Positions 32,743 through 41,747 of a DNA stretch of 52,466 nt are shown one piece after another (position 1 is the stretch's first letter; each line of letters opens with the position of its first letter). The DNA lies in contig NZ_JAFKON010000017.1 in NCBI RefSeq assembly GCF_022803015.1, forward strand, positions 1-52,466, given 5' to 3'. Both the position numbers and the translations under genes were made by a program. The DNA comes from Arthrobacter humicola. Lineage in GTDB: Bacteria; Actinomycetota; Actinomycetes; Actinomycetales; Micrococcaceae. Below the pieces are notes generated by a model. The model ran no database searches, was not told where the DNA came from, and was given only the letters and a program-made list of their open reading frames with translations.

Positions 32743-33084
32743 CTAGTGCTGGAACGGACGGACTTCAACGGGAAGTGTGGTGGCGCCGGCCAGCTTCCTT
32801 GCCCAGCCAAGGGCCGCGTCCAGATCCTCGGCCTCGATCACGGTGAATCCGCCGAGGTGCTCCTTGCCTTCGGTGAACGGCCCATCGGTCACCAGGATCT
32901 CGCCACCGTTGGGCCGCAGGACTGTCGCGGACTCCGCCGGGTGGAGACCCGCGGCGAACACCCAGGCCCCCGCCGCCTGCATTTCATGGTTCAGGGCCGC
33001 CAGGTCACGCATGATGGGTTCGAGGAACTCAGGGTCCGGGGCGGGGCCGTCCGGCTGGTAAATGCTGAGCAGGTACTGCGTCAT
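32743..33084 (-). CDS. YCII-related DGPF-domain protein
   Basis: A 113-residue protein with the DGPF motif (VTDGPFTEGKEHLGGF, about 64-79) and a ferredoxin-like YCII fold. Such proteins are the conserved partner of ECF42 sigma factors and are thought to be their targets or modulators. ATG with GGAGGCACCC before it. It precedes the sigma factor gene on the same strand, so the two are probably co-transcribed. No enzyme activity can be assigned. Confidence 0.93.
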   Translation of the reverse strand: MTQYLLSIYQPDGPAPDPEFLEPIMRDLAALNHEMQAAGAWVFAAGLHPAESATVLRPNGGEILVTDGPFTEGKEHLGGFTVIEAEDLDAALGWARKLAGATTLPVEVRPFQH

Positions 33085-33198
33085 TTCGGGTGCCTCCTTG
33101 TCGAATCAGCCGGCGCCGTGCCGGCCTCTCAGCAATTACACGATCGAGGACGCTCCGGATCGACACAGTCGCGACATTCGCCACTGGCCCAAGCCGTC

Positions 33199-34203
33199 TC
33201 AGAGAGCCTTTTCCGGCGATTGGAGCCGCGCCGGCGGTTGCTCTGCCACATGCGGCGCGGGATCGATCGGCCCCTCAAACACAAGCTGGTCCAGGCGGCG
33301 GAGGATGAGTCCCTCACGCAGGGCCCACGGGCAGGTCACCATGCTGTCGAACTTGAACATTTCCAGTGCCGCTTCCGCGACGAGGGCGCCGGCGAGGACC
33401 TGCGGCGCGCGGGCCTCGGAGACGCCGGGCAGGTGGAGCCTGTCCCCTATCTCCATGGCCGAGATCCGCTGCGCCCAGAGTCCGAGGTCGAGGGCCAGCA
33501 GCTCCCGCTTGACGTAGGGCCCGGCGCCGCTGGGGGCGGCCCCGGCAATCCTGGCGAGGGACCGGAAAGTTTTGGACGTGCCCGCGACGAGGTTGGGCGG
33601 GCCCAGCTTCTCGAATTTGCGCACCGCGGGTTTGAGCGTGGAGCGGATGTAGCGGCGCAGCTCCTTGATGCTCTTGGCCGAGGGCGGGTCCTCGGGCAGC
33701 CAGTCGCGCGTCAGCCGGCTGGCACCGAGCGGAACGGACATTGCCAGCTCGGGCAGCTCGTCCTGTCCGAGGGCCATCTCGAAGGAGCCGCCGCCGATGT
33801 CCAGGTTCAGGATGGGCCCGGCACCCCAGCCGTACCAGCGCCGGACGGCGAAGAAGGTCATGGACGCCTCTTCGCTGCCCGTGAGCTCCCGGAGGGTAAC
33901 GGTGGTTTCATGTTTGACGCGGGCCAGGACGTCAGCGCCGTTGGTGGCCTCGCGGATGGCCGAGGTGCAGAACGCGAGGAGGTCGTCGGCTTTGTGCTTG
34001 GCCGCGAATTCCCACGCCTCAAGGACGAACTCGACCAGTTCATGCTGCCCGTCGTCGTCGATGTTGCCGTCGTCGTCGAGGTACTGCACGAGCGACAGCC
34101 GCCGCTTATGCGAGGCGTAGGGCACCGGCCGGGCGCCGGGATGGGCGTCGACCAGCAGGAGATGGACAGTGTTGGACCCGATGTCGAGGACGCCTAGACG
34201 CAT
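33199..34203 (-). CDS. Ppx/GppA-family phosphatase
   Basis: A 334-residue actin-like ATPase-fold enzyme of the exopolyphosphatase / guanosine pentaphosphatase family, which removes terminal phosphate from polyphosphate or pppGpp. Motifs: RLGVLDIGSNTVHLLLVDAH (phosphate 1, about 2-21), FCTSAIREATNG with the catalytic Glu, and LNLDIGGGSFEMALG (phosphate 2, about 132-146). It is shorter than E. coli Ppx (no C-terminal HD domain), as in the two short mycobacterial Ppx proteins. Which of the two substrates is used is not clear. Confidence 0.92.
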   Translation of the reverse strand: MRLGVLDIGSNTVHLLLVDAHPGARPVPYASHKRRLSLVQYLDDDGNIDDDGQHELVEFVLEAWEFAAKHKADDLLAFCTSAIREATNGADVLARVKHETTVTLRELTGSEEASMTFFAVRRWYGWGAGPILNLDIGGGSFEMALGQDELPELAMSVPLGASRLTRDWLPEDPPSAKSIKELRRYIRSTLKPAVRKFEKLGPPNLVAGTSKTFRSLARIAGAAPSGAGPYVKRELLALDLGLWAQRISAMEIGDRLHLPGVSEARAPQVLAGALVAEAALEMFKFDSMVTCPWALREGLILRRLDQLVFEGPIDPAPHVAEQPPARLQSPEKAL

Positions 34204-34239
34204 GCTGCCATTATTCCCCCCACGGAGCGGCCGGCCTAG

Positions 34240-34278
34240 CTGCGACAGCGGTATTCGCGAAGAATACCGCCGTCGCAG
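34240..34278 (-). terminator. Long hairpin between SseB-like and ppx genes
   Basis: 17-nt arms (CTGCGACAGCGGTATTC and its complement, one mismatch) with a 5-nt loop GCGAA. It lies 17 bp after the SseB-like stop codon on the minus strand. No T-tract, so it may be a terminator or an mRNA-end stabiliser. Confidence 0.6.
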
Positions 34279-34295
34279 TCTGGCCGATTACGGGG

Positions 34296-34739
34296 CTATG
34301 CCGGGTCGGCAGTGCCGTCAGCGGGCTCGTCCGTTGGCTTGAAGTCGCGGCGGATGTTGGCCACGCCCTCCGGGTCGATTTCAAAGCCGTAGGCGGCGCC
34401 GGGGTTGATCACCATGCCGAGTTCGGCGCCGAGGTTGCCGATGATCGCGGCGCCCTGTGTGCCCAGCACGTTCGGGGCGGCAGCGAGATACTGCTCGGTG
34501 ACGCGGCTCGGGTGCGAGAAAACGGCCAGGACTGGCTTGCCGGAGGAGTTGGCGAGGACCAGCGGCTCCACCTGCGAGTCGGGGCCCTCGAGGGCGTCGG
34601 AGCTGACCACATAGACCTCGTTGTTGAGGAAGGCCAGGATCACGTCCACCGGGTTGGCGTCCGGCTGCTCCCCCCGGGCGAGCTGCTCCTCGAGTTCGTT
34701 CAGCGGCTGGTTGTCCAGGTGTGCGGGCTGTTCAGTCAT
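34296..34739 (-). CDS. SseB-family protein
   Basis: A 147-residue acidic protein with an SseB-type domain: LNELEEQLARGEQPDANPVDVILAFLNNEVYVVSS, then PLVLANSSGKPVLAVFSHPSRV and NVLGTQGAAIIGNLGAELGMVINPGAAYGFEI. The family is found widely in Actinobacteria with unknown function; its name comes from SseB, where the domain is one part. No signal or membrane segment. It follows topA on the same strand but behind a strong terminator. Confidence 0.85.
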   Translation of the reverse strand: MTEQPAHLDNQPLNELEEQLARGEQPDANPVDVILAFLNNEVYVVSSDALEGPDSQVEPLVLANSSGKPVLAVFSHPSRVTEQYLAAAPNVLGTQGAAIIGNLGAELGMVINPGAAYGFEIDPEGVANIRRDFKPTDEPADGTADPA

Positions 34740-34779
34740 ATTCCTACTCGATCACGTCCACGGCCGGTCCGCAAACGCA

Positions 34780-34843
34780 AAATCGCCGGAAACCTGCGGA
34801 TTCGCCGGTAATTTCCGGCGAATCGGCAGGTTTCCGGCGATTT
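34780..34843 (-). terminator. 64-bp near-perfect hairpin after topA
   Basis: Two 29-nt arms with a single G/G mismatch and a 6-nt loop: an outer stem of 18 bp (AAATCGCCGGAAACCTGC) and an inner stem of 10 bp (GATTCGCCGG). On the minus strand it ends in TTTTGCGTTTGCG, 11 bp after the topA stop. It is the probable topA terminator, though much longer than usual. Confidence 0.85.
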
Positions 34844-34854
34844 CGGCGTGCTGC

Positions 34855-37593
34855 CTACTTCTTGGCCGGGGCCTTCCGCGCGGGCGCCTTTCGGGCCGTC
34901 GTCGTGCGCTTGACCGGGCCCTTGGCCCGCTTCTCCGCGAGGAGTTCGACGGCGCGTTCCCGGGTCAGCTCCTCGATCGAGGTGGTGCGCGGCACCGTGA
35001 TGTTGGTGATGCCGTCGGTGATGTACGGGCCGAACCGGCCTTCCTTCACCACGATGTTCTTCTCCGAGACCGGGTCCGGTCCGAATTCGGCCAGCGGCGG
35101 CACGGCGGCGCGGGCGCCGCGCTGCTTGGGCTGGGAGTAGATCTCCAGCGCCGCCTCGAGCGTGATCGTGAAGATCTCCTCTTCGGAGCCGATGGAGCGG
35201 GAGTCCGTGCCCTTCTTCAGGTACGGGCCGAACCGGCCGTTCTGCACCGTGATCGGGTTGCCGTCGGCGTCCTGGCCAAGCACGCGGGGCAGGCTCATGA
35301 GCTGCAGCGCCTCGTCCAGCGTGATGCTATCCACGCTCATGGACGCGAACAGGGACCCGGTGCGCGGCTTGGCCTTGACGGGCTTCTTCGGCGGCTTGGG
35401 CTTGCCGTTCTTGTAGTACTCAACGGGCTGGTTGGCCAGCTGTTCCTCGGTCATCTCCGGGATGATCTCGGTGACGTACGCGCCGTAGCGGCCGTTCTTG
35501 GCCACGATCGTGTGCCCGGTGTGCGGGTCCGCGCCGAGGACGCGCTCCTCCGGGGCGGCGGTCTCCATGAGTTCAACGGCTTTGGCGGCCGTGAGCTCGT
35601 CCGGGGCCAGGTCCTCGGGGACGTTGGCGCGGGCTGCCTCAACCACCTCGCCGGTCTCGGGATCCACCGTCGCGGTGGAGCTTTCCAGGTACGGGCCGAA
35701 CTTGCCGACCCTAAGGGTGATCGCGTCCGTGATCGGGATGGAGTTGATCTCGCGGGCATCGATCTCGCCGAGGTTGTTCACGATGCTCAGCAGGCCGGGC
35801 TCGGAGTCCTCGCCGAAGTAGAAGTGCTTGAGCCACGCGGGTCCGGCCGCCTGGCCGTTGGCGATCTTGTCCAGGTCCGCTTCCATGTCGGCCGTGAACT
35901 CGTAGTCCACGTAGTCGTGGAAGTGCTGTTCGAGGAGCCGGATCACGGAGAACGCGATCCAGCTCGGGACCAGCGCAGAGCCCTGCTTCCGGACGTAGCC
36001 GCGGTCCTGGATCGTGGAGATGGTGGAGGCATAGGTCGACGGGCGGCCGATGCCCTTCTTTTCCAGCTCCGCAGTCAGCGAGGCTTCGGTGTAGCGCGGC
36101 GGCGGCGAGGTCTCGTGGCCGACGGCGACAATGTCGCTGGCAGTGAGCGCGTCCTCCTTGGCCACGTTGGGCAGCCGGCGTGCTTCCTCGGACTCGTCGT
36201 CGCCGCGGCTTTCGTCCTTGCCTTCTTCGTAGGCGGCGAGGAAGCCGGGGAAGGTGATGACGGTGCCCGACGCCGAGAATTCGGCGTCGCGGCGGTCGGC
36301 CGGGTCGCCAACGGTGACGGCGCCGAGGCGGATCGTGGCGGTGGAGCCCTTGGCGTCAGCCATCTGCGAGGCGACCGTGCGCTTCCAGATGAGCTCGTAC
36401 AGGCGGAATTCGTCACCGGAGAGCTGCTGGGCCACCTGGGCCGGGGTGCGGAAGGAGTCGCCGGCGGGACGGATGGCCTCGTGGGCTTCCTGCGCGTTCG
36501 CTGCCTTGCCGCTGTAGACCCGCGGCGACTGCGGCACGTACTCGGGGCCGTACAGCTCGGAGGCCTGGCGCCGGGCGGCCGTGACGGCCTCGTTGCTCAG
36601 CGCGGACGAGTCCGTACGCATATACGTGATGTAACCGTTTTCGTAGAGCCGCTGGGCCACCTGCATCGTGCTCTTCGAGGAGAACCGCAGCTTGCGGCCG
36701 GCCTCCTGCTGCAGGGTGGAGGTGGTGAACGGCGCCGCCGGGCGGCGGGTGTACGGCTTGGTGTCGACGGAGCGGACGCGGAAGTCGGCGTCCTGCAGCC
36801 CCGCCGCGAGCGAGGTGGCGAGTTCCTCGTTGAGGTGGACGGCGTTGCGGGAGGTGAGCTCGCCGTTGTCGTTGAAGTCCCGGCCGCTGGCGACCTTGGC
36901 GCCGTCGACGGCGGCGAGTTTGGCTTTGAAGGAGCCGGAACCGGCGCCGAACTGGCCGGTGAGGTCCCAGTAGGAGGCGGCCTTGAAGGCCATCCGCTCG
37001 CGTTCGCGGTCCACCACCATGCGGGTGACGACGGACTGCACGCGGCCTGCGGAGAGGCCGCGGGCCACCTTGCGCCACAGCACCGGGGAGATCTCATAGC
37101 CGTAGAGCCGGTCCAGGACGCGCCGGGTCTCCTGGGCGTCCACCAGGTCCTGGTCGACATCGCGCAGGTTGTCCATGGCCCGGTGGATGGCTTCCTTGGT
37201 GATTTCACCGAAGGTCATCCGGTAGACGGGAACCTTGGGCTTGAGCACTTCCAGCAGGTGCCACGCGATGGCCTCGCCCTCGCGGTCCCCATCGGTTGCG
37301 AGATAGAGAGCGTCGGCGTCTTTGAGCTGGGCCTTGAGCTCGGCGACCTTCTTCTTTTTGTCCGAGGACACCACGTAGTAAGGCTTGAAGTCGTTGTCGA
37401 TGTCGACGGCGAACTTGCCCAGCGGGGTCTTCTTCAGTTCCGCGGGGAGCTCCGAGGGCTGCGGGAGGTCGCGGATGTGACCAATGGAGGCCTCCACTAT
37501 GAAGCCTTCGCCGAGGTACTTGGCGATGGTCTTGCTCTTGGCGGGAGACTCCACAATCACGAGTTTCTTGCCGGTTTTGGCCTTGCTTGGCAC
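34855..37593 (-). CDS. topA: DNA topoisomerase I
   Basis: A 912-residue type IA topoisomerase that relaxes negative supercoils. The TOPRIM domain begins KKLVIVESPAKSKTIAKYLG (about 8-27) and has LATDGDREGEAIAWHLLE; the catalytic tyrosine is Y324 in GYITYMRTDSSAL. Repeated C-terminal modules of the actinobacterial type (FGPYL..., three or four copies such as NGRFGPYLKKG and EGRFGPYITDG) replace zinc fingers, and the protein ends in a Lys/Ala-rich tail (TARKAPARKAPAKK) that binds DNA. I choose the GTG at 37593 (GGAGCACC before it); the in-frame start at 37635 adds unrelated residues. Single gene with its own terminator. Confidence 0.96.
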   Translation of the reverse strand: MPSKAKTGKKLVIVESPAKSKTIAKYLGEGFIVEASIGHIRDLPQPSELPAELKKTPLGKFAVDIDNDFKPYYVVSSDKKKKVAELKAQLKDADALYLATDGDREGEAIAWHLLEVLKPKVPVYRMTFGEITKEAIHRAMDNLRDVDQDLVDAQETRRVLDRLYGYEISPVLWRKVARGLSAGRVQSVVTRMVVDRERERMAFKAASYWDLTGQFGAGSGSFKAKLAAVDGAKVASGRDFNDNGELTSRNAVHLNEELATSLAAGLQDADFRVRSVDTKPYTRRPAAPFTTSTLQQEAGRKLRFSSKSTMQVAQRLYENGYITYMRTDSSALSNEAVTAARRQASELYGPEYVPQSPRVYSGKAANAQEAHEAIRPAGDSFRTPAQVAQQLSGDEFRLYELIWKRTVASQMADAKGSTATIRLGAVTVGDPADRRDAEFSASGTVITFPGFLAAYEEGKDESRGDDESEEARRLPNVAKEDALTASDIVAVGHETSPPPRYTEASLTAELEKKGIGRPSTYASTISTIQDRGYVRKQGSALVPSWIAFSVIRLLEQHFHDYVDYEFTADMEADLDKIANGQAAGPAWLKHFYFGEDSEPGLLSIVNNLGEIDAREINSIPITDAITLRVGKFGPYLESSTATVDPETGEVVEAARANVPEDLAPDELTAAKAVELMETAAPEERVLGADPHTGHTIVAKNGRYGAYVTEIIPEMTEEQLANQPVEYYKNGKPKPPKKPVKAKPRTGSLFASMSVDSITLDEALQLMSLPRVLGQDADGNPITVQNGRFGPYLKKGTDSRSIGSEEEIFTITLEAALEIYSQPKQRGARAAVPPLAEFGPDPVSEKNIVVKEGRFGPYITDGITNITVPRTTSIEELTRERAVELLAEKRAKGPVKRTTTARKAPARKAPAKK

Positions 37594-37808
37594 GGTGCTC
37601 CTACAGAAAAAGGTGGCTCGGGCAGATGCGCCCATACCCGCCTAGTTCACCATATTTTGCAGAATCCCGCGCATCCGGCCGGAAATGACGGCCCGGCGGA
37701 CGCGGGATTCGGCCGCAATAAGGCCATGTGCTGGCCGGCCCCTGAGGGCGCCCCGGATGCGGTTCAGCGCCGTGCCCGCGACCGGTTCAGGCCTTCCCGT
37801 TGGCGGGC

Positions 37809-38507
37809 TCAGTCCTTGCCGGCGGCGGGCTTGACGGGGGCGGGTTTTGCGGCGGCGGGTTTGGCGGCCGCCGGGCCGCGGTCGTCCGGAATCATCGACC
37901 ACATCGTGGCCATACGTTCGGCGCCTTCGGGCAGGTGGTCCGGATCCTCGAGTTCGTAGTCCCGCAGCAGGTCGAAGATCCGCCGCGTCAGTTCGGCGCG
38001 CTGGTCCGGCGTCAGGTACAGCAGATTGCTGGCCAGTACCACCGAGGACGGTCCGTCGGCGGTATCGCCGCTCTCGCGCCGGGCGTTGCGGGCCGTGGCG
38101 TAGGCACGGACCCGGCGGCGGTAGGCGTCGAGCTCGAGGTCCAGGACGGCGAGTTCGGGGCTGGCCACTCCCCCCAGCGAGTGGATGGTGAAATCTGTAC
38201 CGGCGGCCTGCCAGCGCCGCTCCCGGGCATCCCCGGCGGTGGCGGCGGGTATCACGATGCCCCACTTCTGCAGTGCCCGCAGGTGGTAGCTCATGGCACT
38301 GGGAGTCAGCCCGGTCTGCGCGGCAAGCTCGGTGGCCGTCCGGCTCACCTGCGTGGAATACAGTTCGGAAATGACCTCCAGCCGGGCGGCGTGGGCCAAG
38401 GCACGGATCGCCTTCGGGTCGGTGATTTCCACTTGCTTCTCCGGACGGTGCCGGCGCCTGGTGGCCGGCGGAGCCATTGACTCCGCCGTCGGGGTTTCTG
38501 CGTTCAC
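37809..38507 (-). CDS. ArsR-type winged-helix regulator
   Basis: A 232-residue regulator. The winged helix (about 28-110) reads ITDPKAIRALAHAARLEVISELYSTQVSRTATELAAQTGLTPSAMSYHLRALQKWGIV, the pattern of ArsR/HTH_20 proteins. The middle holds a helical domain and the end is a Lys/Pro/Ala-rich tail (PAAAKPAPVKPAAGKD). The GTG start lies 6 nt after a TACACT -10 box (TACACT-GGAGGA-GTG), so the mRNA may be leaderless. It is divergent from an MFS exporter 80 bp away, and so is likely to control it. Confidence 0.87.
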   Translation of the reverse strand: MNAETPTAESMAPPATRRRHRPEKQVEITDPKAIRALAHAARLEVISELYSTQVSRTATELAAQTGLTPSAMSYHLRALQKWGIVIPAATAGDARERRWQAAGTDFTIHSLGGVASPELAVLDLELDAYRRRVRAYATARNARRESGDTADGPSSVVLASNLLYLTPDQRAELTRRIFDLLRDYELEDPDHLPEGAERMATMWSMIPDDRGPAAAKPAAAKPAPVKPAAGKD

Positions 38508-38549
38508 TCCTCCAGTGTATCCAGCCCCGCCAAACTATGAAAGAAATGC

Positions 38550-38579
38550 TTGACATTTGTTTTGCCGCAGGATTAGGTT
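38550..38579 (+). promoter_or_regulatory. Promoter of the MFS gene
   Basis: TTGACA (38550-38555), 18-bp spacer, TAGGTT (38574-38579), then CCTTTTT and the ATG. A good sigma-70-type promoter placed for leaderless transcription. AAATG-CTTGA-CATTT at 38545-38559 overlaps the -35 box and is a candidate site for the divergent ArsR-type regulator. Confidence 0.7.
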
Positions 38580-38586
38580 CCTTTTT

Positions 38587-40131
38587 ATGAAACAGACACT
38601 TCATAAATTGCCGGCACCCGCAACCGGCGTGCCGCCCCTGTGGCGCAACCGCGACTTCCTGATTGCCGGCACCGCCCGGTTCGTGGCGACGGCGGGGATG
38701 GGCGCCGTCGTCGTCAGCGTGATGCTGCAACTGCAGAACGCGGCCGCCGCCGGCGAAACTCCTGTCGCCGGGCCATGGCTCGTGGCCGCGTACCTGCTCT
38801 GCTCAGCGCTGCCGCTGGTCCTCCTGGCCCCGTGGGCCGGCCGGCTCGCCGACACCATGGATTCGCGCACGCTGGCGACGGCGAGTTCGGCGGTCAGCGC
38901 CGCCGCCGTCGCCGGCATGGGCCTTGGCATGCAGTACCTGGAGAACTATCTGCCCGTGCTGTTTGCCATGACGTTCCTGCTCGACGCGGCCCAGTCCGTG
39001 GCCAGCCCCACCTGGCAGGCCCTGCTGCCGAGGATCGTCGGAGAGGACCGCACGCCCCGGGCCATGGGGACCATGCAGGCGACCATCATGATCGCGGGGA
39101 TGGCAGGTCCCGCCGCGGGCGGCCTGCTCAGCGGCTGGGGCGGGACCGGGCTGGTGTTCACCGTGGCCAGCGGCTGCTACGTCGCCATGGGGCTGGGCGC
39201 GCTGCTGATCCGCACCCGCCGCGGCACGGCGGCCGAACGTGCCGGCCAGGCGAAGCCCGCGCTGCTGGACGGGCTGCGCCTGATCCGCCGGGACAGCCTG
39301 GTCTGGGCCCTGGTCCTGGGGGCGATGTTCTTCATCGTCGTCGGCGAAGCCACCAACGTGCTCGAGGTGTTCCTGGCCCGCAACGAACTTGGCGCCACCG
39401 AAATCCAGTACGGCCTCCTGTCCGCAGCCTTCGGCCTCGGCATGGCGGCCGGGGCCGCGATGGCCGGCAGGATCAGGACGCCGCGGGTCCGGCTGCGGGT
39501 GCTGCTGGCCGCCATGACCGGAGCCTCGACGTGCCTGGTCCTCACCGGGATGGTCCCGAGCGTGGAACTGCTTTTTGTGGCCTACACAGGGACGGGAGTG
39601 GCCTGCGGCGTCCTGAACGCCTGTTTCGGGGCGATCGCGATCCTGCGGATTCCGGAGAGCGGGCGCGGCCAGGCGATGGCGATTGTCGGCGGGATGACGC
39701 GTGCCGTCTCCATTGGCGCGCTGGCCCTGGGCGGCCTCCTGGGCGCCCTGGTGCCGGTCCGCGTCAGCTTCGTGCTCACCGGCGCCGTCGGTGCCATGGT
39801 GGCCCTCGCCCTCACGGCGTACGTCCTGCCGCGGTTCGGCCGGGAGGACTCCGCCGCCAACACTCCTGCGGCGGCCATGGCGGCGGCCGGGGCGGCGGCC
39901 GGGGCCGCGGCGGACGCGGCGTTGCCGGCCAAGGCCGCGGCGGAACCGCCGTTGGCGGGCGCGGCCGCGACGGTATCAGGCAGGCAGCAGGAAGCCGTCG
40001 CGGACGAGGTTCCCGACTTCCTCGAGCAGGCCGGCGCGGAACTCCGCGCTGTCAAACCCCTCGTAGCCGCCCAGCAGCGCCTCGAGGGCGCCGATGATCT
40101 GCCCGACGGACAGGTCGCCGTCGCACGCTGA
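38587..40131 (+). CDS. MFS transporter (putative drug/metabolite exporter)
   Basis: A 514-residue major facilitator protein with about twelve membrane segments (about 20-420), including WAGRLADTMDSR, the loop 2-3 motif A (RLADxxxxR). The segment pattern resembles EntS-type exporters. The ATG at 38587 lies 7 nt after the TAGGTT -10 box, which favours it over an in-frame ATG at 38557. After the last segment (YVLPRFGRED) comes an Ala-rich tail of about 100 residues. The last 156 bp of the reading frame overlap, in antisense, the 3' end of the methyltransferase gene, so the tail after about residue 463 is probably not ancestral. Confidence 0.85.
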   Translation: MKQTLHKLPAPATGVPPLWRNRDFLIAGTARFVATAGMGAVVVSVMLQLQNAAAAGETPVAGPWLVAAYLLCSALPLVLLAPWAGRLADTMDSRTLATASSAVSAAAVAGMGLGMQYLENYLPVLFAMTFLLDAAQSVASPTWQALLPRIVGEDRTPRAMGTMQATIMIAGMAGPAAGGLLSGWGGTGLVFTVASGCYVAMGLGALLIRTRRGTAAERAGQAKPALLDGLRLIRRDSLVWALVLGAMFFIVVGEATNVLEVFLARNELGATEIQYGLLSAAFGLGMAAGAAMAGRIRTPRVRLRVLLAAMTGASTCLVLTGMVPSVELLFVAYTGTGVACGVLNACFGAIAILRIPESGRGQAMAIVGGMTRAVSIGALALGGLLGALVPVRVSFVLTGAVGAMVALALTAYVLPRFGREDSAANTPAAAMAAAGAAAGAAADAALPAKAAAEPPLAGAAATVSGRQQEAVADEVPDFLEQAGAELRAVKPLVAAQQRLEGADDLPDGQVAVAR

Positions 40132-41655
40132 GACCAGGCCCGCCAGCTCGGTACTGAGCAGGTTGGTGCGGCGCAGCCCGGCACCCTGCCGCAGCAGGAT
40201 GACGCCGGGGTGTTCCGCACCGGGGCGCTGGTGCCGTTCTTCGGTGACGTCCTCCGCGACCAGCAGGTGGGCGGCGGCCAGATCATGGCCGGCCAGCCAG
40301 TCGGCACGCTCGACGGCGGCGCCCAGGTGTGGCCCTACCGGCTGTTCGATCGGGTAGGTGATCTCCTCGAAGCGCGACAGCACCCGCCGGGCGCCGTCGG
40401 CAGGCCTCCGCAGCAAGATCATGCCGAAGCCGATTCCGGCCACATCGCGCGAGGCGAAGTCGTCCAGGTAGGCCGCGTACGAGTCCTCGTAGAGCCGGCG
40501 GTCGCGGCTTTCCGAGGCGTCCTGCAGCCAGGTCTCGGCGTACTGCTCGGGGCCCACCTGCTCGCGCTGGATGAACCAGACGTCGGTGGCCGGGCCGGCC
40601 CAGCTCTGGGGCCGGTCCGCCCAGCCGGCGCCGGCCGTGATCTCCCAGTTGCCCAGAAGCTGGGCCGTTCCGCCCGGGGCAAGGACCGAGGCCAGTGCGC
40701 CGACCAGCGAGGATACAATCTCGTCCCCCGGCAGGCCGCCGTCGCGGTACGTGAACTGGTCCGTGGCGGTCTCGCCCAGGCTGCGGGGGGTGATGACGAA
40801 CGGCGGGTTGGAAACCACCAGTTCGAACTCCTGCCCCGCGACCGGGTCCAGCAGGGATCCGAGTCTCAGGCTGACGCGGGCGTCAAGGTCGGCCGGGTCC
40901 AGGTGCAGCTCGGCGGCGTTGAGCAGCAGGTTGAACCGGGTAAACGCCAAGGCGCGTTCGGAGATGTCCGTGGCGGTCACGTGCTCGGCGTGGTGCAGCA
41001 GGTGGAAGGTCTGGATGCCGCAGCCGGTGCCGAGGTCGAGGGCTCTGGCAACATGGCGGCGGGCGGTGACCTGGACCAGGGTGGTGGAGGCCTGCCCAAT
41101 CCCCAGGACGTGGTCGTGACGAAGAACGCCGGCGCGCTGGTGGGCTGCGAGGTCGCTGGCCACCCAGAGGTCTGCTCCGCCGGCACTGGTCCCGTATTCC
41201 CCCACGGTCGGGTCCCAGCCGTACGGCCTGAGGTCCACCCTGGCCTGGACCAGGTCCCCGCCCGCAGGCTCCACGAGCCCAAGTTCCGTTAGGCCCTTGG
41301 TACGGATGCCGGGGAGGGCGGCGTCGAGCCTCGCCGCGGGCTGCGGTTCAGACAGAAGCCAGAGACGCACGACGCCGGCGAGCGCCGCCGTTGCCGGCTC
41401 CCCGAGGGAACGCCCGGTGACGATCAGGGCCGGGATGAGCTGGTCCCGGCCCAGGGCCGAGTGCGCGGCCTCGCCGAGCAGCTCCGCAACCCCGTCCACG
41501 GTGTAGCCAATCGCACGCAGGTCCGCGGCCAGGGCCTCGAGCAGGCCGGGGAGGTCGCTGCGCGGAGCGTCCGGGGTGTTGCCGGCCGTGAACGGGGCTG
41601 CTGGAGCCTGCGTTGAACGAGAGGGTGCGGCGGGGCCTTGCGCTGAGGAAGTCAC
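39976..41655 (-). CDS. Class I SAM-dependent methyltransferase (NPPF motif)
   Basis: A 559-residue protein. An N-terminal helical domain (about 30-150) precedes a Rossmann methyltransferase core with motif I ALDLGTGCGIQTFHLL (about 205-220), AEHVTATDISERALAFTRFN, and the catalytic VVSNPPFVITPR (N283-P-P-F286), the signature of N-methyltransferases acting on glutamine, adenine or guanine in rRNA, proteins or DNA. A winged or accessory C-terminal domain follows. It matches a conserved actinobacterial family (DUF7059/DUF7782 type) whose substrate I cannot name. The GTG start lies 6 nt after a TAAACT -10 box. The 3' end overlaps the MFS frame. Confidence 0.86.
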   Translation of the reverse strand: MTSSAQGPAAPSRSTQAPAAPFTAGNTPDAPRSDLPGLLEALAADLRAIGYTVDGVAELLGEAAHSALGRDQLIPALIVTGRSLGEPATAALAGVVRLWLLSEPQPAARLDAALPGIRTKGLTELGLVEPAGGDLVQARVDLRPYGWDPTVGEYGTSAGGADLWVASDLAAHQRAGVLRHDHVLGIGQASTTLVQVTARRHVARALDLGTGCGIQTFHLLHHAEHVTATDISERALAFTRFNLLLNAAELHLDPADLDARVSLRLGSLLDPVAGQEFELVVSNPPFVITPRSLGETATDQFTYRDGGLPGDEIVSSLVGALASVLAPGGTAQLLGNWEITAGAGWADRPQSWAGPATDVWFIQREQVGPEQYAETWLQDASESRDRRLYEDSYAAYLDDFASRDVAGIGFGMILLRRPADGARRVLSRFEEITYPIEQPVGPHLGAAVERADWLAGHDLAAAHLLVAEDVTEERHQRPGAEHPGVILLRQGAGLRRTNLLSTELAGLVSACDGDLSVGQIIGALEALLGGYEGFDSAEFRAGLLEEVGNLVRDGFLLPA

Positions 41656-41747
41656 CGGACAAGTTTAGTCCCGGGGCCGCGCACGGGCGTGGGACCTGGG
41701 TTGGCCCCCGTCAGCACTGGGGCTGGGGCTGGGGCGTGCGGGTCCGG

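Noticed and set aside
32164..34197. A 677-residue plus-strand frame across the sigma, DGPF and Ppx genes
   Set aside because: Antisense to three recognised genes; no domain.
34621..37959. A 1112-residue open frame on the plus strand across topA
   Set aside because: It is antisense to topA, has no recognisable domain and consists of the Gly/Val/Arg/Leu mix typical of high-GC shadow frames.
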